From Timema cristinae (Eukaryota; Arthropoda; Insecta; Phasmatodea; Timematidae), in assembly GCA_039000515.1 (NCBI GenBank), contig JBCFYV010000100.1:52885433-52949432 (forward strand): a stretch of 64,000 nt of DNA, in the 5' to 3' direction. The notes under the pieces are model-generated. The model worked only from the letters and a program-made list of their open reading frames with translations, did not search any database and was not told where the DNA came from. Position 1 is the stretch's first letter. Each line of letters starts with the position of its first letter. A program made the position numbers and the translations under genes. This document shows positions 1 to 12,439 of the stretch, one piece after another.

Positions 1-880
1 ATTAAGTGGACTTAGAGATACCCTCCCAGGGCAACTTAAGGCGCAAGAATATTCGATCAGAAATACACAAGTCCTTGAAACCAAGTGGGTTTATATTATA
101 ACCTTCCTGCGTATAGGTGTCAGTCACTAGGTGAACAAACAGGGGAGAAGAAATATAACAATTGTAATACAATTTGTATTGTGAGCCCCCACCCCCCTCC
201 CTCCGATTAAATGTCATCCTTCGATTTACAAAGATCCATTTTACGCTCCTATACCAGTTACACTCCATCTCCCGTGGGATTTTAGCCCTTAGTAATAAAC
301 CAAAATATGTGGATTTTTTTTAACTTTTGGGATAGAAAAATTCAAATTTTTAACTATATTTACGAGTCTATACATGTATAGGTTCATAAAAAATTGTGTG
401 TTGATTCCAGTAAACACACAAAATTGTGCATTTTAAAGGTTGTATCAATATTTAACCCAAATGCAACATATGATTGGTAATACCTCAGCTACTGTATCTA
501 GGCAAACCCCTTAAGACTTAAATTACCTTAATTTATATCGTCATTTTTAACAAGCAATGAAGTATCACAGCAGTTATAATGAACCTGTCATAAAGATCAG
601 CTCTCATTTAATTATAAAAATCTCTCTATTACCGTATTTTTTTCTGATAAGTATTTTTTTAAAGCTGCTCTTTCTTTTTTCCCTTCTGCTAGTGAATCCA
701 TTCGTCCATCAATCTCTCTGTCTAATCCACCCCTCTCCCTTCTTCTCTATATTCTTCCTGTTCTAAATTGCCTGTTTTCGTCGACTCGGCCGACAATACC
801 AGGAGAATAGGAGGTGGTAGAATGTCATCGCAAAGCTCGTACTTATATATTATAATCATTACATCAAGAACTTTTACCTA
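1..880. other. No recognised feature
   Basis: AT-rich sequence with a C/T-rich patch at 665-760. Nothing coding or repeated was recognised. Confidence 0.5.
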
Positions 881-1120
881 AGTAGCCCACTTGTGTGGTC
901 AAATGGTACAAGGTACTACTCCCACAATGGACTTGACGGGAAGATCGGGGTTCGATCCCGGTTGGATGGGTGTACTGAGGGTTGTTTTTCCTTGGTTGTT
1001 TTCCCACTCTCTCCAAGCAAATGCGGGTATACTTCCTTTAAATTTAACCTTCCTAATCTTTAACACATTAATACATAGGTGTATAACCCAAACGGGTAGC
1101 GAGACGTGGTGTTAAAAAAT
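881..1120 (+). mobile_element. SINE-C, diverged
   Basis: B box GGTTCGATCCCGG, then CTGAGGGTTG, the body words CCCACTCTC and AAATGCGGGTA, and the tail AAACGGGTAGCGAGACGTGGTG. This defines the family layout used below. Confidence 0.85.
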
Positions 1121-1765
1121 ATACTTCCCGTCCGGACTACCCGCAGACAATAAAAAAAAACCTTTATCCGAATCTCAACTATCCGAAATTCCGGTCAAGT
1201 CCGGAAAACTATTTCGACTAAAAATAAACACGGATTAGAGATAGTTTGTTATATATCTAAAAAAAAAAAAAAAAATCGAAACCCGAACTCTAAATCAACA
1301 GTACACAAGATTGAGTTTTACAGGAGTCTATGTTCGTGTGACCACCATTGTGGGTATTTTGAGAGCTTAAAGCATTGATTGAAAACATACTTTCATTTAT
1401 CTAATACGCCAAGCTGTGTGTGTTGTGTAGATGTTCCCTGTTGACAGTTCACTGATAATTTTGGCAGCTATCAGTACATTTAAACTTTATCAGTATATCA
1501 GTACAGGCTAGTTTATATATATAATTGTATAGTTTAAAACGGAGTATTTCAAACTTCCTCCACTCGCTTATCCCTTTCAGGGCCATGGGCTAAGGTAAGG
1601 GTCAGCAACCTTACAAAAAATGGGACAGTTTCGAAAGTCTAGCAAAAAAATCTACTTTATTTATTCTCATATTAGAATATTTATGTGTACACACACAATT
1701 TTACTGTTTGTTTGCTAAATCCTTAGCGGGCCAGATAAACTCAGTCGGTGGGTGTAATCCGGACC
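1121..1765. other. No recognised feature
   Basis: AT-rich, with a short A run at 1,259-1,275. Confidence 0.5.
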
Positions 1766-1828
1766 ATTTATTTGAGGTATTTAACGTGCATTTCCTGAGC
1801 CGACTGATTGTATCCACACGCGACTTAT
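1766..1828 (-). mobile_element. SINE-F tail fragment
   Basis: GAGGTATTTAACGTGCATTT and TGTATCCACACGCGA match the tails of the other two copies. Confidence 0.6.
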
Positions 1829-1845
1829 AAACTTATTTAAATATA

Positions 1846-2008
1846 GAACAGACACCACGCCTAGCGCCCCCCACCCCCACCTTTAATTCATCACTATAAA
1901 AGGGGAAGCTCTCATTTCTCCAATGATACATTTTCGGACATGTTGGAAAATGAACCCAAGACCCTTATCTCAGTAGACAGAGACGCTACCGACTGGGCTT
2001 TTTAAGTA
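1846..2008 (-). mobile_element. SINE-G, truncated
   Basis: Head half (CGCTACCGACTGGGC in + orientation) and body to ACAGACACCACGCC. Confidence 0.7.
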
Positions 2009-2283
2009 TGAGACCATTCATTTAAAAAAACTAGTAGCTGCTATCGTGTAAAGTATAAACTATAATTATAAATTATAATAAACACCTAGTGGTGATCCAA
2101 ACAAAGATATGAAAGAGGGAAATAAAGGCTTATAAAAAAGAGTCCATGATGTTACGTCATCATCTATTTGAATTTGTTCGGACAAAATATTTTATGATTA
2201 AAAAACTCAGTGGTACATCGCCCACCACTTAAAATCCTTTGCGAACTGCTTGGTATTTTTACCACATTTTAGGTAGGCACTAC

Positions 2284-2612
2284 TTTAAGGTGTGAGCGTA
2301 GGGGACACGAGAAAAGGCCAATATTTTAAGTTTTTATTGGTCAAAATAAATAAAATATTGCTCAATTAGTAACCTAGAGTTTAATTTTCTTCACGTGGTG
2401 ATATCAACAGTTGTTGAATATCTGTCATGAGCATGGCGGTATTAGATGAGAAACTTTTTAAATTAAGATAAAAAAATTCATTAAATTCCTGGACACCCTT
2501 GATAGATATTCAATAATTGTTAATATCACCTTGTGAGAAAAATTAAACTCTTGATTTCTCTTGGAGAAATATTTGATTTATTTTGATCAAAAAATTTGTC
2601 GTTCCATTCACT
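2284..2612. mobile_element. Palindromic MITE (MITE-1)
   Basis: Inverted arms run inward from TTAAGGTGTGAGCG and, at the other end, TTAAGGCGGGAGTG. The inner arm words are AGTTTAATTTTCTTCACG and GATATCAACAGTTGTTGA. The loop is TGAGCATGGCGGTATTAGATG. TTAA at both ends would fit a piggyBac-type target site, but other copies do not confirm it. Confidence 0.85.
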
Positions 2613-3218
2613 CCCGCCTTAAAAGATTATGTTTATGTTTTATCCTTTATACAGGGAATTCTTGGTCGGAAGGTTACAGTTAATAGAAGTTACCACATAT
2701 CCATTCGCCCAAACATATGATTCTGATAGCCCACTTGTTGATTTGACGTTACTTTGTGTGGTTAAAACTTTCACACACACACAAACCAATTTGTTTTCAA
2801 TTATTAGCAGTTTTTACAATATAGAAACACGAAATTATGAAAACTACCGTTTGGATTATTTTTTGTGGAAGTGGCATTTGTGGTACATTTAAAAAAAATG
2901 CTTCTCAAACTAGAACATCTAAAATGCGGCATGCTCTTCTGAAATCAAGATGGCGAGTAGCCATTCGAAACAAGGCCGGTCAATGACGTCATGCAAACCG
3001 TCTCGTCACTTGTGTTCATCGGCTGTTTAATAAATAAAAACGTTTTATTTAAAACCGATATTTTGTGAGGCTCTTTTTCTAAAGTATATTTAAAAAAACA
3101 TTTATTGATTTTGGTAGCCAGTTATAAGAAGATACAAGTGTGAATATAATATTATAATAAGTCTTGTTGTCACAATCACGAAACAAAAGTATAATAAGTT
3201 TATTAATGTATTTTGTTC

Positions 3219-3398
3219 TTTCATTAAGTTACGAAAACACCAATTATGGATTAATCCTTAGGGAAGTATTATTAGAAGCGTTTTATAAAACTTTTTATTG
3301 ATAATTTAGTATTAGTTAGCAAATAATTATTATTTCCGAATATATTGACACTAGTCACTTTCAGCCGATGTTTGCAATAAATAATCTTCTGCTAGATG
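3219..3398. repeat. Unnamed interspersed repeat Q, copy 1
   Basis: AAGTTACGAAAACACC, GGGAAGTATTATTAGAAG, CTTTTTATTGATAAT and CAATGTTTGCAATGAAT-like words match 40.23-40.40 kb. Confidence 0.7.
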
Positions 3399-3451
3399 CC
3401 CCCTGGCCCTCTTCAAACCATGTATGCCCTATAGCTACCCCTACCCGCCCC

Positions 3452-3600
3452 AATTTACAAACAATACCAGAAAAACATGTTTCAACTTACTCAAAGCCCC
3501 TCTACCCTCCCAGTTGAAACATGTTTCTTACATCTGTAGCTAACAAGTCCTCAACTTTGTCGTAATCATTTTTTTGTTTGGTATTGTTTGCAAATCAATT
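3452..3600. repeat. Nested inverted repeats (hairpin)
   Basis: TTTACAAACAATACC pairs with GGTATTGTTTGCAAA about 125 bases later. Inside, AAACATGTTTCAACT pairs with AGTTGAAACATGTTT. This could be a small MITE. Confidence 0.6.
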
Positions 3601-3835
3601 TAGTTCGACATCCGCACCGGTAGGCAAAGCCTCTTTTTTTGGGGAGTATGGTTTGTCTGTGACTGGAAAGGTAGGGGTTTCTAGTCCATGAATTTTTTTT
3701 TTCTTAAATTGTTTCTAGTCTTTTTATCCCCACGAATGTGACTTCCGCTAATGTATGTCTACCTTCTTCCTCTTTAATCCCCTCCCTCCCCCCATCAGTG
3801 TGGTTACATGGGTCACGGTCTAAAAAACTTAAATT

Positions 3836-4080
3836 CGCTTCAGTGACAGAATTGTCTGAGGTGTTGCTCTCATGTTATATTGACCTGCTGATGACAGGAA
3901 CATCAAGGTTCGAATCCCAGTTGGGTCTACTGAGAGTGATTTTCCCACACGCTTTCCCACTTTCCTACCACGAAAATACAGGTAGATAACCTTTAAAATG
4001 CTTTCTTCTTCAGCCTTACCCCATTAGAGTAATTATCACACATGAGTATAACCTAAACAGGTAGTAAGACGCGGTGAAAC
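3836..4080 (+). mobile_element. SINE-C, diverged
   Basis: B box GGTTCGAATCCCAG. The tail is complete to GTAGTAAGACGCGGTG. Confidence 0.85.
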
Positions 4081-4986
4081 AAAAAAAAATGCCTGCGTGG
4101 CAAGTTATTTACTAACTTACCAGATTAATTTACTTGATATTGAATTAATTAAAAAAATTATATCAAATTTATTTACGAGATTAATGATGTTAAATGCAAA
4201 TATATAGCTACAGCTAGTTATGATCGAAACCTCACAAGTTCTTAAAGTTAAAAACAAGTCTAAAATAAACCTCATGGTAAAAATAATGTATAAAAGTATA
4301 TGATATATAAAATAAACTCAAAACAATGTATTCTAAACTGGAGGTGGGAAACTTTTTTTTTCAGTCCTGATCAACTTAAAATTACCAAATTCTTAACGGT
4401 ACTGTGATAACACTCCATCTCTTCACTTTTTTTTTATCAATTTATTTATTTCTCTTAACATCTTATATCTATTCCTTAAATTCAATTCGCCCCCCCCCCT
4501 CCTCCCCAATTCTAAATAAAAAAATATTTTAAATAAAATGTACTTTACATTTTTCTATTAAATTGTTTAAAATTCTTAAATAATCATCAATGACTGATCA
4601 AGATAATTTTGTTCACACTTAAATATTATTTGATAGTACTTGATATATTTGCGAGTTTAGAAGAATCAAAGATCGACCTCCGACCTCTGTTCTAAACTTA
4701 ATATTACAACCAATAAAATGCTTAGCGTTTTGAATAAAATAATGTTATACCCCCTGCGGCATTAATTATTCTACAATGAACCACAAATATAAAAATATGA
4801 CTTAACAAGAAACATCAAATTATTTGTTTGGAGACATCATGATTGCGTTTTACTGTGGATTTTTTATTGATAAAAATATGTATGTTGTTATGTGAATTTA
4901 TAATTTGTTTTTGGTAGAAAAATTTGAAAGATTTTACCAATTAAAAATGCAATTTTTATATAAGTGTTGAAAGTATTTTTTTTTTT
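4081..4986. other. AT-rich unique sequence
   Basis: Very AT-rich between two opposed SINE-C copies, with a C run at 4,490-4,499. Confidence 0.5.
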
Positions 4987-5233
4987 TAGCACAGGGTTTT
5001 ACTACCCTTCGTGTTATGCGCTTCAATACTAATTACACTAATGTATTTAGAAATTAGGAAAGTAATACTTATAGTAAATGTACCTGCATTTGCGTTGAGG
5101 GAGAGTAGAAAACCATTTTGTAAAAATTACCCTCAGTACACCTGACCAAGATTTGAACCTTGATCTCCTCATAATCGGCATTCTAGTCTAGCGCGAGGGT
5201 AGCACGATGGACCACGCGGCTACCGAAGCTGGT
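4987..5233 (-). mobile_element. SINE-C
   Basis: Reverse copy from AGCACAGGG to CTACCGAAGC. The tail is mutated (AGGGTTTTACTACC). Confidence 0.85.
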
Positions 5234-5474
5234 AACTGTTAATTAGGTGTTGTTTGTAGACCTAACTACAAAGTTTATGAGATTACTAAATATATCTTCG
5301 ATCCACGGTGGCAAACAGATGCTCTTGGCATGAAAAACATTGGACCACTCTGGTCTACATCTTAGTGGAAAAACGGTCAAGGTAAGCTTAGCGCTTTTCC
5401 GTGTCAACGGAGGATGAATATCATTGTAACGATACCTCGCTCTTAAACTTTACTTTACCTCCATTAATGTTTCC

Positions 5475-5741
5475 ATCCAGTAGCCTGGATCAGTTTTTTT
5501 ATTCAAACCATATATTTTCCACTACCGTCCTGCTAGGCCTGTTCTAGCTTCATATACCTTATAATGTAACTTAAGACTAAGGCAAGAACAACATCCTGTC
5601 CCTAACCGTTAATTTATCGATGTGAAAGGCTAAACCCACACATTACCAATGATAGATTTTTCGACCATGCCGGGAATCAAACCCTGGACCCTTAGCTAGG
5701 TAGACATACACATGACCACCTGAGCTAAGGTGTCAGACTCC
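5475..5741 (-). mobile_element. SINE-G, full length
   Basis: Minus-strand head GCTCAGGTGGTCATGTG, B box GGGTTTGATTCCCGG, then a body of about 190 bases ending CCAGGCTACTGG. Confidence 0.82.
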
Positions 5742-6537
5742 ACTCTTAAACATATTTATACATCTTAAGTTTGAAAAAATAGTAAGGCTTTTTCTATGTA
5801 TAGTACAAATTTAAATTCAGATACCTTAGGCTATAATATTTTAGGAATTTTGTGATTACATAATTATTTTATTTATATAAAAGACTTTAAATTTAAGAAT
5901 GTATTAGTATGATTATTTTTTATTACATAAAGTATAAATACATTTAAAGGAATTCCGAAATCAAAACGGTAGTAAGTAAAAAAATCTCAAAACTAGAGGG
6001 TTTTTTTTGTTTTGTTTTTCTTAACTGATAAATTTTCACCATGAAAGAATTTTAAGCGAAAGGTTTGGGTAAATCTGTAGTTTAAATTCTTAAGATAATC
6101 GATTAAATACTTCACATACCACCCCTTCCCCTATCTCCTCCGACCATCCCTTTTAACTCCGTTTAAACATTCTTAACTTACTCTATACATTCTGTGAACT
6201 TTAATTAAAGTGTTGAGAAAACGATCGATCGGTACCGGCTCGTCATAAACGGGTGTCACTACCAGCAATGAAGGTAATGGGCCAGATCAACAGATTAATT
6301 TCACGTGCCATTTCCTCTATCATTGGATTCAGTTCTGTTTGTGACATCACTATCCGGTGCGATTTTATTGGGTTTAGACCCTCCCTCAAAACAGATAAAT
6401 CATTTCCCACATTTAACCGTTTGCCGAAGCACGATTTTAATATAACAAAAAAAAAACACTTTAATTGTCAACTTTCCATAGTGAATTTGTTTTTCAGAAA
6501 CCTTAGTAATCTTATTAAGGCTATAATTTAATAGTCT
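5742..6537. other. No recognised feature
   Basis: AT-rich, becoming mixed at 6,220-6,420. A 92-codon frame there has no recognised domain. Confidence 0.45.
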
Positions 6538-6762
6538 ATTCAGTGGTCGGACAGCCTAAGGCGTCACTCTCGTGTTAGACTGGCCTGCAGATGACAGAGT
6601 AGTCGGGGTTCAAATCCCAGTTGGGTATAATGAGAGTGGTTTATTCTAAATAGTTTTCCATTATCCTTCCACGAAAATTCAGGTTCACTAACTCTAAAAT
6701 GCTTCCTTCCTCATCCATAACTCAATAGAGTAGTTTTATATGCGTTTAACCTGAACAAGTGA
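6538..6762 (+). mobile_element. SINE-C
   Basis: Well-preserved head (CTAAGGCGTCACTCTCG). The tail stops at AACAAGTG and is followed by a T run, so the GTAAGACG part is lost. Confidence 0.85.
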
Positions 6763-7099
6763 TCTTTTTTTTTTTTTTAAGTCTATTTTTGGTAAATAAA
6801 ATTACGAAAAAACAAACACTCATTTTAAAGGTTAGAGGTTCCGGATATCGGAAAGATTCGTAGATTTCAAAGAAAAACTGATTTTACAAGAGAATTTTCA
6901 GCCTTTATTGTTGTATTTCCTAGACCAGGAAAACTTATTTTTATTAGTATTTAATTGTTATAGTTATCTAGCATTTAAAAAGTTAAATAGTAAATTTCGA
7001 GAAAATATCTTATCTCGTTTCGCACATGTACAGAGCATTTATAGTTACTATGTGTTCTATCCCACAATCTATCAATACATTCCGTGACTATCTATAGCC

Positions 7100-7325
7100 C
7101 TCGATAGTAAGTTTAAGGCATCACTCTCACAATAGACTGGACTGCCATTGATCGGGAAGTTCGGTTTTCGAATACCGGCCGGGTGTGCTAAGAGCGTTTT
7201 TTCTTAAAATGTATTTTGCCCTCTCCCTCCACGAAAACGCGGGTACAGTTCCTCTAATTTCCACCTTTTCATCCTTAGCACATTATCGTAACTATTTAAT
7301 ATGCGCAAAAATCCTTAATGGTAGG
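7100..7325 (+). mobile_element. SINE-C, tail decayed
   Basis: Head and body are recognisable (GCATCACTCTCAC, ACGCGGGTACA). The end is degenerate. Confidence 0.75.
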
Positions 7326-7344
7326 GATAAGCGATGACTATATA

Positions 7345-7515
7345 ATATATATCACTATACTATAAAGCCACATGGCTGACTCAATCACTGACATTAATGT
7401 TTAGCCACTTACAGATGAGCTAGAAACTTGAAATTTGGCAAACTTATAGCTTCTAGCCTGTAACCAACGGGAAAATTCCAAAAAGTTTTAAAAAAATGTT
7501 AATCCCCCCCCCCCC
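7345..7515. repeat. Possible interspersed repeat with GGCTGACTCA motif
   Basis: CATGGCTGACTCAATCACTGAC and AACTTGAAATTTGGCAAACTT resemble a repeat type frequent in insects. No second copy is in the window. It ends in a C run and an A run. Confidence 0.35.
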
Positions 7516-7984
7516 CCAAAAAAAAATCAAAATGGCAGAGCAACTTTAAAGTCTATGCTGTACTTTCTTTGGAGGCTTCTTGTGGCTGTACGGTAAGACC
7601 TATCAATAAACGGATTGCACCAGAGCTAGATTATTTGATTTTAAGTACATTTCGCACATTTTTCACAGTTATTTTAAATTTTCCGACACTTATGGGACAG
7701 CTATAATCATAAAATTGAAAAAATAAATCAAAGTTCAAAACAACGCTGGAATTACATTAGTTTATACTCACTTGGGGTTTGGGGGGGGGGGGAGCCCACA
7801 ACGAGAAAAGCGAATATATATAAAACCATGTAATCATCCCGCAATCGAGCGATGCCAACCAAGCGGCCACCATCTGTTAGCAAAGATAGTGCCATCTTTT
7901 GTGGATAGAGAGTGTGATGTGGTCAGTACGACGAACCCTCCGGTCGTTAATCTCAATTTTTTATACCGATGCCACTACTATTTG

Positions 7985-8132
7985 ATTCAGATATCTGTTT
8001 TGTCCTCACGAGGCTGAGTTGACCCCGTTCAGGACACACACACTGTTTCACAGAGAAATCTAGAAGCAGAAGGGTATCGAACCCGATACCTCTGGATCTG
8101 TATCCAGGAACTGTTGAACACTAAACCACAGG
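7985..8132 (-). mobile_element. tRNA-like repeat (SINE-H)
   Basis: Minus strand: CTGTGGTTTAGTGTTCAACAG and B box GGGTTCGATACCC, then a body ending in GGGTCAACTCAGCCTCG. Those last bases recur once, at 35,252-35,274. A SINE-B inserted at its head end. Confidence 0.6.
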
Positions 8133-8144
8133 AGCGGTCATATT

Positions 8145-8405
<261 letters not shown>

Positions 8406-8869
8406 AGCGGTCATATTGATATATATAAATTGTACGCGCAGTCTAGGAGTAATAAGTCTACTGCCGAGACGTATGAAATACAGAAGTGTGCTCTTCCAAC
8501 CGAACATAGCTCCTATAAAACATTGTCTTTGACGTTCTACCTGAAAGACCGGGGATAATGCGTGGCGTGAGAAGGAGAGAGGTCCATTTTATCAAGTAAA
8601 TAGAGAGAGAGACGTTAGAACAGCTGAATGTAAAAGGACGCCATGTTTTCGATTGTCATCTATTCTCCGGGACACGACACTAACGAGGCCACTTGTCTTC
8701 TCCCCCCCCCCCCCCTCCCCCGAACAAGTGTCTCACTCTATCTTTCTCACCGGCCCACCGGAGCGAACTTATTTCATCCCTTTGGCTCTTCAGTTTATTT
8801 CTACTTTATCGTCTATATAGACCAAGTATAAAGACAGTCATGTGACAGTGAGAAATATGTATGTATATA

Positions 8870-9249
8870 AAGTGGAGCCTCGGCTGTCGAACATAATTCG
8901 TTACCAAAGGCTGTTAGTAAACCGATTTGTTTGAAAACTGAAACCATTTTTCCCATAACAATTAATTTAAAATGGATTAATCAGTTCCCGTGAACCCCAG
9001 ATGATTGCTCATTTAAACCTTTATTGCAGTACTTAGAACATAAAATCGTATAGAAAAATAATAAAAATAATAGATAATTTATAAGGAAAAATTACAAAGA
9101 AAACCTAGAAAAAAGGGACTGTACTGAGTGGCGGTTGCGCCGTGACTGACGCTTTCCCGCCGTACATCTCAGCCCGCGGAACACGTGATCGCAGGTGTTT
9201 GCCTGTTAGGAAATCGATTTGTCAGAGATGAGAACCGAGGGTTTCACTG
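8870..9249. mobile_element. Tigger/pogo-like MITE, 380 bp
   Basis: Ends AAGTGGAGCCTCGGCTGTCG and (reverse complement) CAGTGAAACCCTCGGTTCTC are imperfect inverted repeats with the CTCGG-TCG pattern typical of Tc1/mariner-Tigger termini. TA dinucleotides at 8,868-8,869 and 9,250-9,251 fit the TA target site. Inside, the sequence is AT-rich and then CpG-rich. No transposase frame was seen. Confidence 0.75.
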
Positions 9250-9294
9250 TACTGATCCAGAAATACATTTAGTTTTGTTTTTCTTCACTTACAA

Positions 9295-9297
<3 letters not shown>

Positions 9298-9327
<30 letters not shown>

Positions 9328-9585
9328 TAATAATAATAATTCTAACACCGCGTCTTACTACCCTTTCGGATTATACGCTTTAAGTACTAATTACACTAAT
9401 GGATTAGGAATTGGAAAGGTTGAAATATAGGAAGTGAACCGCATTGGCGTGGAAGGAGAGTGAAAAACCATTTAGGAAAAATCACCCCCAGTTCACCTGA
9501 CCGAGATTCGAACCTCGATCTCCCCGTCCTCAGCAGTAGAGCTTAACACGACAAGCGCGTTAGCCAACTACGCCACAGAGGCAGG
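9298..9585 (-). mobile_element. SINE-B, full length
   Basis: Long AAT tail at 9,298-9,343. The 13-base duplication TCACTTACAAGTA lies at 9,285-9,297 and 9,586-9,598. Confidence 0.95.
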
Positions 9586-9647
9586 TCACTTACAAGTAGA
9601 AAGAGCCTTTGTTCACTCTGTAACGTAACGAAGAATTATATATTTTT

Positions 9648-9896
9648 TAGCACCACGTCTTACTACCCGTTCGTTTTATAAGCATAGCCTATGTACTAAT
9701 TAAGATAGTTCGATAGGGGTGCAAAATATTTCACTTAAGAGGACGTGTACCCACATTTACGAGGAATGAGAATAGATAAGTATTTAAGAAAACTCCGCCT
9801 CAATTCACCCAACTAGAATTCGAACCCCTATCACCACGTTTCAGTCCAGTCTATCACGAGAGTGACGCCTTAGAACAAGCGGCTACCTAAGCGGGT
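9648..9896 (-). mobile_element. SINE-C
   Basis: Complete reverse copy lying 50 bases after a SINE-B insertion. Confidence 0.85.
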
Positions 9897-9964
9897 CTGT
9901 AACATAATTAAAGTAGCTTTGTTCACCCTCGGTAAGGTTTTAATTTAGTGACCAACGTGGCTGT

Positions 9965-10045
9965 TCATTAGTGGTTCCCCACTTTCCCTTCTCACAAACG
10001 AGGGTGTATTTCCTCTAAATTCCACCTTCCTCAAACTTGCCCCAT
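9965..10045 (+). mobile_element. SINE-C fragment
   Basis: Middle of the body only (TTTCCTCTAAATTCCACC to CATTAGCGT). Confidence 0.55.
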
Positions 10046-10087
10046 TAGCGTGATGTAAAAAGTCATGGTCAAACACCGCGACGAAAA

Positions 10088-10200
10088 GGAGAGATATTCA
10101 ACAACTGTTGATAACACTAAGTGTAGAAAATTAAACTAAATGTATCTAGAGAATCAATATTTGATTTAGAGCGCCCAAAAAAAATGTTTGTTGCAAAAAT
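10088..10200. mobile_element. MITE-1, single arm
   Basis: Right arm only: ATATTCAACAACTGTTGATA, then GAAAATTAAACTAAATG. Confidence 0.75.
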
Positions 10201-11599
10201 ACTACAAAAATAATTACCTTTAATGTGCTACCTTCCACCCAAAACTTTGAATCCTTAATCTTATTAAAACTTACTAATAAAAAATAGCACTTTCTCCTGA
10301 GCCCCCCCCCCTCTGATTAAGACGCGATTAGGCCTAGACCATTCCTTTTACTGTCGACAGTAAAATAAAGCAATACCACGCATTTTATCAGCGGACAGAT
10401 CTCTTTCGCGTTGTTGCCAAATAGTTTGTTATATTCCAGTCGAGGGTGGGAGGTAAATGAAGCAAAAAGCAGCAATAAACTGTTGAATCTGGCAACCTTG
10501 TAAACAAAAGCACTTAACAAGATTGGGGTTTGAGAAGGAAGGGGTTTCTCGTATCTTTTTTTTTTTACCAACTCTCTCCCATTCTTTAATCAGTGTATGG
10601 GATTAAAGACTGCAGCAAAGAAAAGAGACCAATAAAGATGGCAACTTGTTTCAATTCCATGGGGGGATGGGAGGAATAAGGGACTCTTCCTCCCTCCATT
10701 GGGCACAGGACATTTAAGGGCCCCACTTGGCATCATTCCTCCCGCCCTTTCCAACCCACCGTTCCCACTTTATTCCTCTACCAGCGCCATTTTTCTTGCC
10801 AGGAAAAAAAAGTTACAAACGTTCACACCACTTCGAGGTTTTTCCCCTACCATCTTTATACTCGTTGAATTTGAATTATCTAACGAGACTAAACGGTACT
10901 ACACTAACGTATGTATATATCTTCTACTAAATTTTGGTAAAAACATATTTTCAAAATTTAATTATGAGTAGATTACACCCGTGTGATTTTTCTTGTCTTT
11001 ATAAAAGCGAACTTACAGTTTTATATTCAATGTCAAACACTCCCTAGATAACCATATACGAACAATATCTTTAATCCATTTTGGAAATATTTAAAACTTT
11101 CAGTAATAAAAAGGTAATCAGTAAACTACCCTTAATTTTAAATATAAAATAAAATAAAAAACTATTCATTATCGAGTTTGAACGAAATCGATGAAACCGT
11201 TTTGGTCGTAGTCCCAAGTCCATGTATCCACAATTTTGTAAGGTCCGCATTTTTTGAGTTCACGAGCTTAGAAAAATCATATCTAGTTTTAAAATGATGA
11301 CTATTACAATATTTGAAAGTAAAAAAGTATATTAGCTTAGCCTGCGTTTTAGTGTCATTATGCTGGGTGATAGCCCTTTTGTATGTTAAGATCTCTAGTC
11401 AACAGAAAGATGAGATGGCAAGGTAAATTTTAAGAAGATGCACCAGAATTCTTATAGAAGTAGGAGAATTTCACACATCCCGATAGCGCAGGCCTAGGAT
11501 AGAACCTCGATTTCACTAGTTATGTGTAAGTGTGTGAGTATAGGAACCTTTATGTGGAATACAATTTTAACAATTATAATATAACCTTATCTGACAGAC
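10201..11599. other. No recognised feature
   Basis: AT-rich DNA with a C/T-rich patch at 10,690-10,860 and a C run at 10,301-10,311. Confidence 0.45.
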
Positions 11600-11800
11600 T
11601 TGAGAAGATCAAGTAAACAGACCGGGTGACAAATGAACAAGTCCTAAGAAGAGTGGGTGAGAAGAGAACCATTTTGGATGTGATTCTTCGGTACAGAGCA
11701 AACTGGATCGGACACATCCTTAGGAGGAACTGTCTTCTGTCCGACATTGTAGAAGGAAAGGTTGAGGGAAAGAGGATCAATATTCCTCACCCCTCTAACC
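11600..11800 (+). mobile_element. LINE relic, C-terminal part of the RT protein
   Basis: Encodes DRVTNEQVLRRVG-like sequence, then RANWIGHILRRNCLL and IVEGKVEGKR. This is the conserved tail downstream of the reverse transcriptase in a non-LTR family common in insects. The frame is lost at about 11,790. The same segment recurs at 21.36 kb. Confidence 0.8.
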
Positions 11801-12127
11801 CCTCCACTCTAAGACAGCATCTTAATTAGAAGCCCCCCTCCCCCTTTCTCAGCCACTCTCGACCATCATCGCGAGAAGGTAGGGGTGTTTGATAGAGCAA
11901 GTGGTGTTGACACCATGAGTTACTTGCTCCCTGAGATTTCCAAAGTCCTCCCCCCACCCCACTCGCTCGGCTACTGTTCCAACCGTTCTTTTGACTTCTC
12001 TTTTTCTTCCTTTGTCTTAGTCCTTGATTTAATCGTGTACTTCCCCACAACCTGCGGCATTGTAGAACTAGTTGTGCAATCATTAGTAAAACACTGTGTC
12101 ACCACCGGGAGGGTTAGCTCAGCGATG

Positions 12128-12439
12128 TTGTATATATAATCACCGCATCTTACTACCGTTGTATATATAATCACCGCATCTTACTACCGTTGTATATATA
12201 ATCACCGCATCTTACTACCGTTGTATATATAATCACCGCATCTTACTACCGTTGTGTATATTAATCACCGCATCTTACTACCGTTGTATATATAATCACC
12301 GCATCTTACTACCGTTGTATATATAATCACCGCATCTTACTACCGTTGTATATATAATCACCGCATATTACTACCGTTGTATATATAATCACCGCATCTT
12401 ACTACCGTTGTGTATATAATCATCGCGTCTTACTACCTG
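12128..12439. repeat. 31-bp minisatellite, 10 units, derived from a SINE tail
   Basis: Units start at 12,128, 12,159, 12,190, 12,221, 12,252, 12,284, 12,315, 12,346, 12,377 and 12,408. Each holds ATCACCGCATCTTACTACCG, the reverse complement of the common SINE tail, plus TTGTATATATA. The units are nearly identical; the last diverges toward the SINE sequence. Confidence 0.95.

Noticed and set aside
6253..6531. 92-codon frame on the + strand
   Set aside because: No domain, no splice context, and AT-rich composition like the surrounding DNA.
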